Source: Entamoeba invadens IP1
Lineage: Eukaryota; Evosea; Mastigamoebida; Endamoebidae
Assembly (NCBI RefSeq): GCF_000330505.1
Contig: NW_004443520.1
Coordinates: 86,569 to 97,850 of the forward strand
Reading direction: 5' to 3'
DNA length: 11,282 nt
A program made the translations under genes and the position numbers. Under the pieces are notes generated by a model, which saw only the letters and a list, made by a program, of their open reading frames with translations, did no database searches and was not told the origin of the DNA. This document shows, piece by piece, positions 1 to 8,651 of the stretch (position 1 is the stretch's first letter; every line of letters begins with the position of its first letter).

Positions 1-1
1 A

Positions 2-97
2 AAAAATCCATCCCAATTGTTTCGGTTTAATGGTTTACCTAATGCCCGATGTTTAGACAAAATTAAAACTATTTTTTGTCCACCAGATAACTTTTGA
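2..97 (+). CDS. Possible 3' end of a gene cut by the window edge
   Basis: An open frame enters from the left edge and runs 31 codons to TGA at 95-97. Its residues are mixed and soluble-looking (for example NGLPNARC and DKIKTIFCPP), and its base composition is less AT-rich than the DNA that follows. The minus strand is also open from 123 down to 1 (41 codons after a TAG at 124-126) and includes an LSGGQ string, so the coding strand is uncertain. I do not recognise either product. LSGGQ resembles the ABC-transporter signature, but nothing around it supports that reading. Confidence 0.22.
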   Translation, partial: KNPSQLFRFNGLPNARCLDKIKTIFCPPDNF

Positions 98-108
98 GAC
101 CAGATAAC
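82..108. repeat. Tandem pair of ACCAGATAAC
   Basis: Two exact copies of the 10-mer ACCAGATAAC lie at 82-91 and 99-108, 17 bases apart start to start. A similar pair, ACCAAATAAT, lies at 11157-11166 and 11175-11184 with an 18-base offset. The function is unknown. Confidence 0.5.
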
Positions 109-1400
109 GTTAAAAGACTGACTCTAGTATAATACTTTTTTAATTAAGTCATTGCGTCGTCATCCACAATTATTATACAGCAACTTTTTGTTAATAATAT
201 ATACAATTGTTATCAATTTATTATTTTATTTTTACTTGCTTATCATGATATTTTTTCATCTCACAACACACAAAATCAAACCATTGTATTTCTATAACAT
301 TACAACAATTATGATTGTTGTTATTTTAAAGAAATACATTACAACAAAAGCAAAATAAAGACTAATTTGATTGTTACTTGTTGATGATTTTATAAAAATT
401 CAAAAAATTTACTGTTTATTTTAAACTTCTATTAAAAATATAATACAATTTAAATAAAACATTAAAACTTTTAAACTTTTAAATGTGTAACTACATACTA
501 ACAACGAAAAGAATTCCACCAAATTAAATAATATGTATTTGTTTAGGCATAATAGAATTTTGGATTGAAATTAAAACAGATATATACATTAAATATATTA
601 AATTTGTTGTCCAATAGTTTATGACAAAATTGTACAACAACTCAAATCAATTTAATTTAAAATTAAAAATGTAAATTTTGTCAAATTTTTAATACTGATG
701 TTTTGGATACTATTTGTACCAAATAAATTTTTTCTTTACCATTTATTTCATTTTCTTTTTTCAGGTATTATGAATATAGTTAATTATGGTTTATTTTTAT
801 AATAATTTTTACAACCTTTATATAGTTGTTAAACTATGGATATACTAAACATAATTTTTTAAATGAGTATAGTTTGTTTTATAGTAAAACGACGAATATT
901 TAATTTTAAATAGTTAAAGTGAGTTACTTTATGCCAAGGTGAGTTAATAGCCAATACTGATAAATATTTTTTGTCGTTTTAATTATAAAAAGATATACAA
1001 TATTATTATTTATAACTTATAAAATAATTTAAGATTATAATAGTTTGATAATAAATAAACAATTTATATCGAAACCAAGATAAATTCATGTTATACGTTA
1101 AAAAAATAATATCGATATTTTGTTAAGCCAATTATAAAGAATGTATTATAAACAATATTATTTTAATTGAAAATATTAATACAATAATCATTATTTATTT
1201 ATTTCGAATATATTCATGGTGTTATAAAACCCTTATTAAATTTGATTTATTATTAACAAAAAATTAATTATTATAAAATATAGTATATTATCTGTAGTTT
1301 AAAAAAACGACAACCACAATCTTTCAATTGTTATTAAAATAATTTATTTTCATTAAATAAATATTAAGATAACACAATCTAAATAAATCAAATATTGTTT
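98..1400. other. AT-rich intergenic region and upstream region of the receptor kinase gene
   Basis: I see no convincing gene here. Stops are dense in all frames, and the 68-codon open stretch at 152-358 lacks an ATG at its start and is low-complexity (Ile/Leu/Tyr/Phe from AT-rich DNA). A direct repeat GTGAGTTA occurs at 919-926 and 939-946. The bases just before the kinase ATG include a TTAAATAAATATT stretch near 1353 and AAATCA at 1385-1390, which could serve as a weak TATA-like element and initiator, but neither is a clean match to the Entamoeba consensus. No tRNA or rRNA was recognised. Confidence 0.6.
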
Positions 1401-4400
1401 ATGGTTTATATCAATTTCCCACTATTTTTGATTTTATGTTTATTAAATAGAACTTTGTCCGTGGTGTGTAATTCTGGGCAGTATCAATCTGGCAATTCAT
1501 GTTTTCCGTGTTCTCCTGGTACATTTTCAACTGGTTCAGTTACTAAATGCACTCCATGTAGTATGGGCTACTACAGCCGATATTCTGGTTCTGCTGTGTG
1601 TACACCTTGTCAAAGTGGGACTTATTCTTCAAGTAGTGGATCAATGACTTGTTCATCATGTAATGCTGGATATTACTCGGGCTCGGCTTCATCTTCTTGT
1701 AGACAATGTTCTGAGGGTACTTATTCGTCATATGGAGCGTCGACGTGCACCAGTTGTAGTGCTGGGACTTATTCTAGTTCTTCGGGCTCTTCTGTTTGTA
1801 AGAATTGTGACGCTGGTTCTTACTCAAGAAGTGGAGCTACGTCATGTTCCTTATGCCAACCGGGGACTTACTCAACTGGTGGATCTGTATCTTGTTCATA
1901 TTGTCCTTCTGGATATTATTCTGCTTATTCTGGTTCGATTAGATGTGATGCATGTGAAGGTGGGACTTATTCAGCATACGGTGGATCAAACTCATGCACA
2001 ACATGTCGTGCAGGGACATATTCAAATAAAGGAGCCTCCTCTTGTTCCCAATGTCCAACAGGGTCTTATTCTCCAGAAAGTAGTTCTCGGTGTATTTATT
2101 GTCCCCCAGGAACATATACAGACAAAGCCGGAAGTTCAACATGTTACGATTGTAAAGTCGGTTCTTATTCACAAGAAGGATTTTCTGTATGTCGAAATTG
2201 CACTTCGAATAGTTGTCAGACGTGTTCGTCAACTACTGGCGATTGCACCGGATGCAATCCTGGATTTTCATACGACGCTACAAATTATAAATGCACGGTC
2301 TGTCCCGCTTCTTATTACTCAATAGGAGGGAAATCAAAATGCTCAAAATGCCAAACAAATTATTACTCCATAATAGGATCTTCTGTGTGTCTGATGTGCC
2401 CAAGTACATGTGAAACGTGTGATCAAACCAATGGAAATTGTCTTACATGTTTAAATGGATTCACTTTAAAAGATGGAAAATGTGATACATGTGAGGCTGG
2501 CACATATTCATATAACGGCATTTGTTTATCATGTCCAGATTTGACTTATTCTGTGATGGGAAGTATTGAATGTGCAATTTGTGACTCTTCTTGCAAAAGT
2601 TGTGATAAAACAAATGGGTATTGCACTTCTTGTGAATCAGGAATGGGTATTTCGGATAAAAAATGTGCGAATTGCCCAGCCGGGTCTTTTAGTAATTCAA
2701 GTTTTCTATGCGAAGAATGTCCAATTGGGGCTTATTCATCAACTCAAAAAAGTTCAACTTGCATTTCATGCTCCGATGGTACTTATTCCAATATAAAAGG
2801 ATCACAAAAATGTCAAAAATGTAATTTACTTTGTCGAAGTGCTTGTGATAAGTTGACTGGATATTGTACAAATTGTATAGATGGTACAGTGTTATCAAAT
2901 GGCATTTGTATTGAATGCAAGGCTGGCACAAAATCGAACCAAACGACAAATGTATGTGAAACATGTCCTTCAGGTACTTATTCATTGGATCGCTCAACAG
3001 ATTGTAAAAGTTGTGAAGAGATGAAATATTCCCTTTCGGGTGCTTCTTCTTGTTCAAGTTGTGATTCAAAATGTGACGGATGTACAGTCACAACTGGCGA
3101 TTGCATCAATTGTATATCTGGATATGGTTTGTCTTCTGGAAAATGCACCATCTGTCCAGTGGGTACTTATTATCTTGATTCCTCATGTAAAAGTTGTGAA
3201 GCAATGAAGTACCAAAATACTGAAGGCCAAACTACTTGTACAAACTGTGACATTTCTTGTAAAAGTTGTGATGCAAAAAGTGGATATTGTTTAACATGTT
3301 TTGCTGGTTATGGGTTTAACAGTGGCATTTGTACACAATGTAATGACCTTACTTACTCTATTGGAGGAACTTCAAAGTGTTTGGACTGTTCCGATGAATG
3401 CAAAAGTTGTGACCCAATCAATGGCGCTTGCACTTCTTGTGAGCCGGGTAACAAAAAAGTTGGAGAGAGTTGCATCTCGTGTTCTTCAACAGGCAATTGC
3501 AATTCTTGTACCAATGAGACTTCTGATGGTGTTTGTACTTTATGTAAAGAAGGAACATTTTTGGATGAAAATCACAATTGTTTGCCTTGCAGTGATATCC
3601 ATCTTAAATGTTCGACGTGTTCAAAAATGTCAAAGGAGTGTTTTTCCTGTTCAGATAATTTGATAACAAATGGAGAGATGTGTATTTCTTGTGAAGAAGG
3701 AAAAGTCAAAAGCACAGAAACAACATGTGTATATTCATATGAAGCGATTTCAAGGTGTCAAATAGCCGATTATATAAATAATGAACAAATCTGTTTAAAA
3801 TGTTTTGCACCATATTGTGTATCAGAAAATAAAAAGATGTGCAATTTGGCGTATACAAATACAACATATTATAATAATGAATTATTTAACACTTCTATTA
3901 ACATGAATGGATGCATTAATCAAATTGGAGAATTGTGTTACTTGTGTAAATGGGCGTATGTATTGATTGAAAATAAATGTCATAACTACAGTATTCCATG
4001 CATGAAATATTCTCATAATGGTTGTGACAAATGTTTATTTGATATTATTACAACAACTGGAGTGTGTACAAATGCAAAAGATTGCAAATATACATACAAC
4101 AATAAAAACGAAACTACGTGTTTGTATTGTGATGATGACATTTTATGCGGCGAATCAAAAGAAAATTGTGTTGTGTCAAATAACAAATATTGTTATAAAA
4201 GTGTAAATAATTTTTACTCAACTTTAAGCGGTGATATTAAAGATTGTGTAAATTCAATTTGTGTGTTTTCAAATAGTATTTTAACAAATTTAAAATGTTC
4301 TGCTGACTATATTTTAAGTAATAATATTTGTGTACCAGATGTTGAATGTTTGAATATTACTGGAAGTACTTGTATTCATTGTTCAAAAAATCACCACATA

Positions 4401-6797
4401 ACAGATGGAATATGTACATTGAATGATATTAATTGTGTAACTCAAAATGGTAATATTTGTATTACATGTGAAAATTCGATCAACATAAACGGGAAATGTG
4501 TTGATATTTCAACATTACAATGTTCTAATTTTGACAAAATATGTATTGAGTGTAAGTTTGGGTATTATAAAGATGTTGACGGCTGTAAAGAAAAGAGTTT
4601 GATATATTTGAATTGTGAAATTGTATCTTCATTAAATTCTAAGTGTCTTGAATGTGAAACTGGATTCATACTCAATAATAATTCCTGTGTAAAACAAGAA
4701 GAATCAAATCAAACAGAACTCAATTTTTCATATCCAAATTTATTAACTAAAAGTATATCAAAAAGTGAAGAACCGACTTATAGTAATTATTGTGAAGAAA
4801 TTACTTCAAAAGGGTGTATTCGTTGTATGACAGGATATTATCTTTCAAATGGCAATTGCAAAGTCTGTGAATATCCGTGTGTTTTCTGTTCAAATCAGAC
4901 GTATTGCACCAAATGTGATTCATATTCATATGCAGATAACAAAGGTGTTTGCACTGAAATTAATGTACTTGTATCTGTTTGTGAAGTATTGATGTCCACA
5001 TATCGAGGGTGTGTAGTCTGCAAAGATGGGTTCATGAGGAACATAGATGGGACGTCGTGTATACCATGTGATGTTTCTTGTAAGACATGTACAAATGATG
5101 GAAATTGTATTCTTTGTAATGATTCATATTATCGAACTTCATCCACTTCATCAAAATATTGTTCTCCCCAAAGTGAGTTAATTGGATGTATAAATAAAAC
5201 AACTGAAGGGTGTACGCAATGTGAAACTGGGTATTATTTATCATCGAATTTATGTTTAAATTGTGAGAGCAATTGTACACATTGTGAAGGAAAAAATGAG
5301 TGTATTTCATGTATAGATACAAATGTTTTGATAACAGGAAATTGTTTTCACTATTCTTATATTGACAATTGTGTTAAGTCTTTAGATAGCAAATGTTCAA
5401 AATGTAATGACCAGTTTAAATTGAGTGAAGACAAATTAAGTTGTATAGACTCAACCAATTATGGTGTTATCATAGGAATTCCAATTACTGTAGTTATTAT
5501 TGTTATTATATTTATTATAATAATAATTATAGTAACAATAACTATTGTAATTAATCTCAAAGAAACTAAAAAGATGAAGAACGTCTGTGTATTTAAAATT
5601 AATCGTTCTAATATTTCAATGAGTGTTTTGGAAAACAATATTTTGACAAACAAACAGTCTCTAACATTCACAGATATTTCAGATACACTTCCAGTTGGAT
5701 CTGAAAGTCGTGAATTGTTATGTCTTGGTAACAAAGGAAAAGGTATTTTAAAAATTCAAATGACAACACGTGGCGGGTGTGACAAATATTCGATACGAAC
5801 AGAGCCGCAGTTAGTTACACTCAAAAAGGGTGAAGCGTGCGAATTTGAAGTCTTTTTAACACCATTTTGCACTATGAAATTGCACGATGAAATAATGATA
5901 GTGGCTATGGATATTGAAAAGGGTGAAATGTCATCAGTCCCAATTTCAATTACACTGACCACAGAGAACTCAACACGACTGGATTACGACGAGTTGATTG
6001 AAAATATTAAATTAGGAGAAGGATCTTTTGGAATCGTTTTCAAAGGGACTTATAGAGGAAATACAGTTGCTATTAAAAAGATGAAGCAAGCAACTTTAGA
6101 CAAAGAAGAGAAAGCAAAACAAGAGTTTGAGAATGAAGTTTCTATGTTAGACAAATTTAGGAGTGATCACATCGTCCACTTCTATGGTGCCGTTTTTATA
6201 CCAAATAAGATATGTATGGTCACCGAATTTGCTCAATTTGGAAGTATTGCAGATTTAATGAAAAAGAAGAGGAGTGAGCTCCCAAGAATGAAGACAAGAA
6301 CTAAATTTATTTCAGAGTGTGCTAAAGGAATATTGTATTTACACTCAAATGGGATTTTACACAGAGATATTAAGCCAGATAATATTCTCGTATTCTCATT
6401 GGATTTAAATGAAAAAGTAAATGCTAAATTGACTGATTTTGGAAGTAGTAGAAACATCAACTTGTTGATGACTAACATGACCTTCACTAAAGGTATTGGA
6501 ACTCCAGTCTATATGGCACCTGAAGTGTTACAAAAAGAAAAATATACTAAAGCGGCTGATATATACTCACTTGCTATCACCATGTATGAAGTATTTAGTT
6601 GGAAAGAAGCTTATAATAAAACTGAATTTAAGTTTCCTTGGAAAATAGCAGAGTTTGTTATTGGAAAAAATAGATTAAAAATAGCCGAGCCAATTCAAGA
6701 AGACCAATTTCTGCTTATTGAAAAATGTTGGTGCCACAACCACAAAAGTCGACCCAATGCCGAGAGTGTTGTACAACAGCTTGAAAATATAATGTAA
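1401..6797 (+). CDS. Cys-rich transmembrane receptor kinase (Entamoeba TMK type, TKL-like)
   Basis: This is a predicted surface receptor that passes an outside signal to a cytoplasmic protein kinase; the ligand is unknown. It has 1798 residues and no intron. The ATG at 1401 is chosen because TAA at 1380-1382 is in frame upstream with no ATG between; the TTG at 1395 is not a plausible eukaryotic start. Residues 1 to about 20 form a signal peptide. Residues 23-267 are short tandem Cys repeats. Residues 268-776 hold furin/EGF-like CxxC modules, and 777 to about 1350 hold looser Cys modules. A single membrane helix spans about 1356-1384. Residues about 1430-1522 form a beta-rich cytoplasmic domain. 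The kinase covers about 1536-1796: GEGSFG loop 1539-1544, VAIK Lys1559, probable alpha-C Glu1579, HRDIKPDN with Asp1656, DFG with Asp1679, APE 1706-1708, and a late CW...RP motif. All catalytic residues are present. HRDIKPDN and the CW...RP motif suggest a TKL Ser/Thr kinase rather than a true tyrosine kinase. It ends in tandem stops TAA TAA. Large families of such kinases are known in Entamoeba; the exact subgroup is not assigned. Confidence 0.93.
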   Translation: MVYINFPLFLILCLLNRTLSVVCNSGQYQSGNSCFPCSPGTFSTGSVTKCTPCSMGYYSRYSGSAVCTPCQSGTYSSSSGSMTCSSCNAGYYSGSASSSCRQCSEGTYSSYGASTCTSCSAGTYSSSSGSSVCKNCDAGSYSRSGATSCSLCQPGTYSTGGSVSCSYCPSGYYSAYSGSIRCDACEGGTYSAYGGSNSCTTCRAGTYSNKGASSCSQCPTGSYSPESSSRCIYCPPGTYTDKAGSSTCYDCKVGSYSQEGFSVCRNCTSNSCQTCSSTTGDCTGCNPGFSYDATNYKCTVCPASYYSIGGKSKCSKCQTNYYSIIGSSVCLMCPSTCETCDQTNGNCLTCLNGFTLKDGKCDTCEAGTYSYNGICLSCPDLTYSVMGSIECAICDSSCKSCDKTNGYCTSCESGMGISDKKCANCPAGSFSNSSFLCEECPIGAYSSTQKSSTCISCSDGTYSNIKGSQKCQKCNLLCRSACDKLTGYCTNCIDGTVLSNGICIECKAGTKSNQTTNVCETCPSGTYSLDRSTDCKSCEEMKYSLSGASSCSSCDSKCDGCTVTTGDCINCISGYGLSSGKCTICPVGTYYLDSSCKSCEAMKYQNTEGQTTCTNCDISCKSCDAKSGYCLTCFAGYGFNSGICTQCNDLTYSIGGTSKCLDCSDECKSCDPINGACTSCEPGNKKVGESCISCSSTGNCNSCTNETSDGVCTLCKEGTFLDENHNCLPCSDIHLKCSTCSKMSKECFSCSDNLITNGEMCISCEEGKVKSTETTCVYSYEAISRCQIADYINNEQICLKCFAPYCVSENKKMCNLAYTNTTYYNNELFNTSINMNGCINQIGELCYLCKWAYVLIENKCHNYSIPCMKYSHNGCDKCLFDIITTTGVCTNAKDCKYTYNNKNETTCLYCDDDILCGESKENCVVSNNKYCYKSVNNFYSTLSGDIKDCVNSICVFSNSILTNLKCSADYILSNNICVPDVECLNITGSTCIHCSKNHHITDGICTLNDINCVTQNGNICITCENSININGKCVDISTLQCSNFDKICIECKFGYYKDVDGCKEKSLIYLNCEIVSSLNSKCLECETGFILNNNSCVKQEESNQTELNFSYPNLLTKSISKSEEPTYSNYCEEITSKGCIRCMTGYYLSNGNCKVCEYPCVFCSNQTYCTKCDSYSYADNKGVCTEINVLVSVCEVLMSTYRGCVVCKDGFMRNIDGTSCIPCDVSCKTCTNDGNCILCNDSYYRTSSTSSKYCSPQSELIGCINKTTEGCTQCETGYYLSSNLCLNCESNCTHCEGKNECISCIDTNVLITGNCFHYSYIDNCVKSLDSKCSKCNDQFKLSEDKLSCIDSTNYGVIIGIPITVVIIVIIFIIIIIIVTITIVINLKETKKMKNVCVFKINRSNISMSVLENNILTNKQSLTFTDISDTLPVGSESRELLCLGNKGKGILKIQMTTRGGCDKYSIRTEPQLVTLKKGEACEFEVFLTPFCTMKLHDEIMIVAMDIEKGEMSSVPISITLTTENSTRLDYDELIENIKLGEGSFGIVFKGTYRGNTVAIKKMKQATLDKEEKAKQEFENEVSMLDKFRSDHIVHFYGAVFIPNKICMVTEFAQFGSIADLMKKKRSELPRMKTRTKFISECAKGILYLHSNGILHRDIKPDNILVFSLDLNEKVNAKLTDFGSSRNINLLMTNMTFTKGIGTPVYMAPEVLQKEKYTKAADIYSLAITMYEVFSWKEAYNKTEFKFPWKIAEFVIGKNRLKIAEPIQEDQFLLIEKCWCHNHKSRPNAESVVQQLENIM
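1467..2201 (+). repeat. Coding tandem array of 14 Cys-x-x-Cys-x-x-Gly-Thr-Tyr-Ser units
   Basis: These bases encode residues 23-267 of the receptor kinase. After one partial unit, 14 units of about 16-17 residues follow the pattern CxxCxxG[TYS][YF]S, then a Ser/Gly-rich stretch, then the next Cys pair. The pattern resembles the GCC2/GCC3 (ephrin-receptor-like) and TNFR-like short Cys repeats. At DNA level, variants of GGGACTTATTC recur near 1617, 1765, 1863 and 1963. A second forward frame stays open for 220 codons across the array only because the units repeat. Confidence 0.85.
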
Positions 6798-7287
6798 TAA
6801 TATATTTTTGTTTGATATATTTTAAAGTTTTTTGATTTTTTGTTGATGGTTAAAAAATGAGTGTTAAACTCAAATTACACAAATGTGGATTTAACTCGAG
6901 AACCAGTTTAACTTTATTTAAAACTGTATCTACTTTTAAATAGGGCATATTCCCTGTTTATAACGTTCTGAATAATATTTGCTGAAAGAGTTAAATAAAA
7001 TATTTGCAAAATATCAACTCAATTACTTATTTTATTAAAAAGATTTTTATAAACAATTAAATTATATAAATAATTGTTAGTGTGTTATGATTGTTGTTTT
7101 TAATTATAATATTATTACTTGTGACATATAAACAAAATAAAGTTAAACGTGTTTAATTAAAAAATTTATGGTAATTTTTTAAATTATAATTGTTTGTATT
7201 ACTAGTTAGAATAATTATAAACTAATTTTTTATTTTTTTTAAAAGATAAAAACAACATTTAGATCAGAAAAATCCAAAACATATTAT
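6798..7287. other. Convergent intergenic region (3' ends of two genes)
   Basis: The kinase gene (+) and the small secreted-protein gene (-) converge here. The kinase stop is followed at once by a second TAA and by TAATATATTTTTG, a plausible AT-rich 3' processing region. No open frame of coding quality and no RNA gene is visible. The middle (about 6880-7020) is slightly less AT-rich, but I recognise nothing in it. Confidence 0.55.
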
Positions 7288-7719
7288 TTAATTGGGATTA
7301 AATGGGGCTTGGAAAAAATATTGTTGATTGTTTCCATTATTTCCAAAAACCGAATTGGCTCCAAGTTTATATGTGAACTCCTTTGGAAATTTGGATCTAG
7401 CTACATCCACTCCAAGTTTGTAAGTACCTGCTCTTAAAAAATTTTCTTTTTCTCTTTTAAAACCTTTGACAAAATCAATAGTCCCATAGTTTTCAAATCC
7501 TTCATAAAATTCACCTATAAATTTTTTACCTCCAAACTCGATTTCCGCTTTTGTGTAATTGTAATCCGCGGTCATCTTGAATAAAAACCGGATCGAATCA
7601 TCATACAGATCAAATCCAGAGTTATCAATTCTAAACCCAATTGGGCAATCTTCAAGGAGTAAGTCATATTCAATTTCCTGAGATAATATTTCAAATACAA
7701 ATAATGACAACAGTAACAT
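7288..7719 (-). CDS. Small secreted protein, unknown family
   Basis: The product has 143 residues. Residues 1 to about 13 are a short hydrophobic leader (MLLLSLFVFEILS), followed by an acidic start of the mature chain, so it probably enters the secretory pathway. A TAA codon lies directly before the ATG in frame, so the start is firm. The mature part alternates short beta-type stretches with charged turns. It has one Cys (25), a likely N-glycosylation sequon at Asn54 (NYT), and a C-terminal Asn/Gln/Gly-rich tail with no membrane anchor or KDEL-like signal. It is transcribed away from the next gene, with 533 bases between the starts. The stretch DF...AGTY...F.Y..KL lines up loosely with the same region of that neighbour, which suggests but does not prove a distant paralogue. 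I do not recognise the family; a GOLD-like or other beta-sandwich fold is conceivable. Confidence 0.7.
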   Translation of the reverse strand: MLLLSLFVFEILSQEIEYDLLLEDCPIGFRIDNSGFDLYDDSIRFLFKMTADYNYTKAEIEFGGKKFIGEFYEGFENYGTIDFVKGFKREKENFLRAGTYKLGVDVARSKFPKEFTYKLGANSVFGNNGNNQQYFFQAPFNPN

Positions 7720-8252
7720 TTAATAAATATCTGAGTTTTTAAGAGTTGATATATCAAATTAGATGTTAAATTGTTTTGTCAAAAAATAAAATTGATAGCT
7801 TGTTCAATAGAAATAACAATTTGAATTTAACAAAAAAACAAGATATTGGTACGTAAGTGTTATATTTTTTCATTGTTATAAAATATTAATTAAAATATTT
7901 TGTACAATTTTGTTTTCATAAAAACAATAACAACTTTTCAACTTGTTATTTCGACATCTTGTTGTTTTTATGTTTCTTTATTTTTTTATAAAAACTTTTG
8001 TTTATTATTTAATTTTACGTATTTTTGTTCATTTAATAATAACAACAACACGAAAATCACCATTTCTTTTGACCAATTTAAAAAACGTGTTATTCTCTAA
8101 TTTGTTCGTTTGTATTATAATGAAGACAAAAATTTGAAAATGTTATTTTTACAATTTGTTTTTAAAACATGACAATTTAATTTTTAATTGTTTCATTTTT
8201 CAACTTATTAATCTTGTTATTTAAACCTCATTAGAACAAGCATTTCATTCAA
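7720..8252. other. Divergent intergenic region between the two small secreted-protein genes
   Basis: This 533-base region must carry both promoters of the divergent pair. The right-hand promoter is clear and listed separately. On the minus strand the bases before the 7719 ATG read ATATTTATTAA, with no clean GAAC or initiator element. The T-rich open frames at 7900-8137 are low-complexity Phe/Leu/Asn strings that arise from base composition, and I do not call them genes. Confidence 0.5.
8218..8251 (+). promoter_or_regulatory. Three-part Entamoeba-type core promoter
   Basis: TATTTAAAC at 8218-8226 matches the Entamoeba TATA-like consensus (G)TATTTAAA(G/C). GAAC lies at 8234-8237 and an ATTCA initiator at 8247-8251. 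The TATA-to-initiator distance is 29 bases, as expected for Entamoeba protein-coding genes. The ATG at 8253 follows the initiator almost directly, which implies a 5' UTR of only a few bases, typical of the genus. Confidence 0.72.
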
Positions 8253-8651
8253 ATGGTTGTTTATTTTTTATTTTTTGCTGTTACTTATGCGATAGTAACA
8301 CCCCTGAATTTTACTGTGTCTCAAAAAGGAGCTTGGGTTCAAAAAGCCAAAATTAAAAAATTGGTTCTTAATTACAATTTCACTTCAATACTTGAAGTTA
8401 TTAATCCAAATGTATATGCTGCAAAATTGAACGTTACAGCAGAAAGATATGTTGGAGGTGAAAAACAAGACTCTCAATTGCTTGATCATTCTGATGTTGA
8501 TTTTTCAAAAGAACCATATCAAAAAGTATTTCAAGTTGGTCCAACATACATTAATAAAGAAGGTACTTTTATCATTTATTACAATCTTCAGTATTTTTCT
8601 GGATCAACTTTTGACTATACCTGCAAAATGGCTTCTTATATTCCAAAATAA
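8253..8651 (+). CDS. Small secreted protein with LEA_2/TMEM106-like beta-sandwich features
   Basis: The product has 132 residues. Residues 1 to about 14 are a hydrophobic leader (MVVYFLFFAVTYAI). The start is fixed by the promoter just upstream and by an in-frame TAG at 8232-8234. The mature chain has three N-glycosylation sequons (Asn19, Asn42, Asn60) and one Cys (124). Residues about 46-70 read as a beta strand, then Asn-Pro-Asn, then a strand ending in a Val-Gly-Gly turn. That arrangement is typical of the LEA_2/WHy domain, and a later Tyr-Phe-x-Gly followed by an aromatic strand and Cys recalls the TMEM106 luminal end. The family call is my pattern reading, not a search result. There is no second membrane segment, so the protein is probably luminal or secreted. 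Its role is unknown. It is divergent from the gene at 7288-7719 and may be its distant relative. An AT-rich TAATTG/TAATTC stretch follows the stop. Confidence 0.75.
   Translation: MVVYFLFFAVTYAIVTPLNFTVSQKGAWVQKAKIKKLVLNYNFTSILEVINPNVYAAKLNVTAERYVGGEKQDSQLLDHSDVDFSKEPYQKVFQVGPTYINKEGTFIIYYNLQYFSGSTFDYTCKMASYIPK

Noticed and set aside
79..93. ABC-transporter gene suggested by LSGGQ on the minus strand
   Set aside because: The residues after LSGGQ do not continue as an ABC signature helix or Walker B, so a five-residue match is best taken as chance.
152..358. 68-codon open frame near the left end
   Set aside because: It lacks an ATG at its start and is a low-complexity Ile/Leu/Tyr/Phe string expected from AT-rich DNA.
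1395..1400. Start of the kinase at TTG 1395
   Set aside because: Entamoeba genes start at ATG. The ATG at 1401 lies in frame two codons downstream and leads straight into a signal peptide.
1663..2325. Second long forward open frame (220 codons) inside the kinase gene
   Set aside because: It stays open because the coding repeat units keep the same frame-shifted codons. The kinase frame gives meaningful Cys modules; this one gives Val/Leu/Ile-rich filler.
7900..8137. Two overlapping plus-strand open frames of 64-66 codons
   Set aside because: Both are Phe/Asn/Leu-rich products of T-rich intergenic DNA with no leader, domain or promoter.
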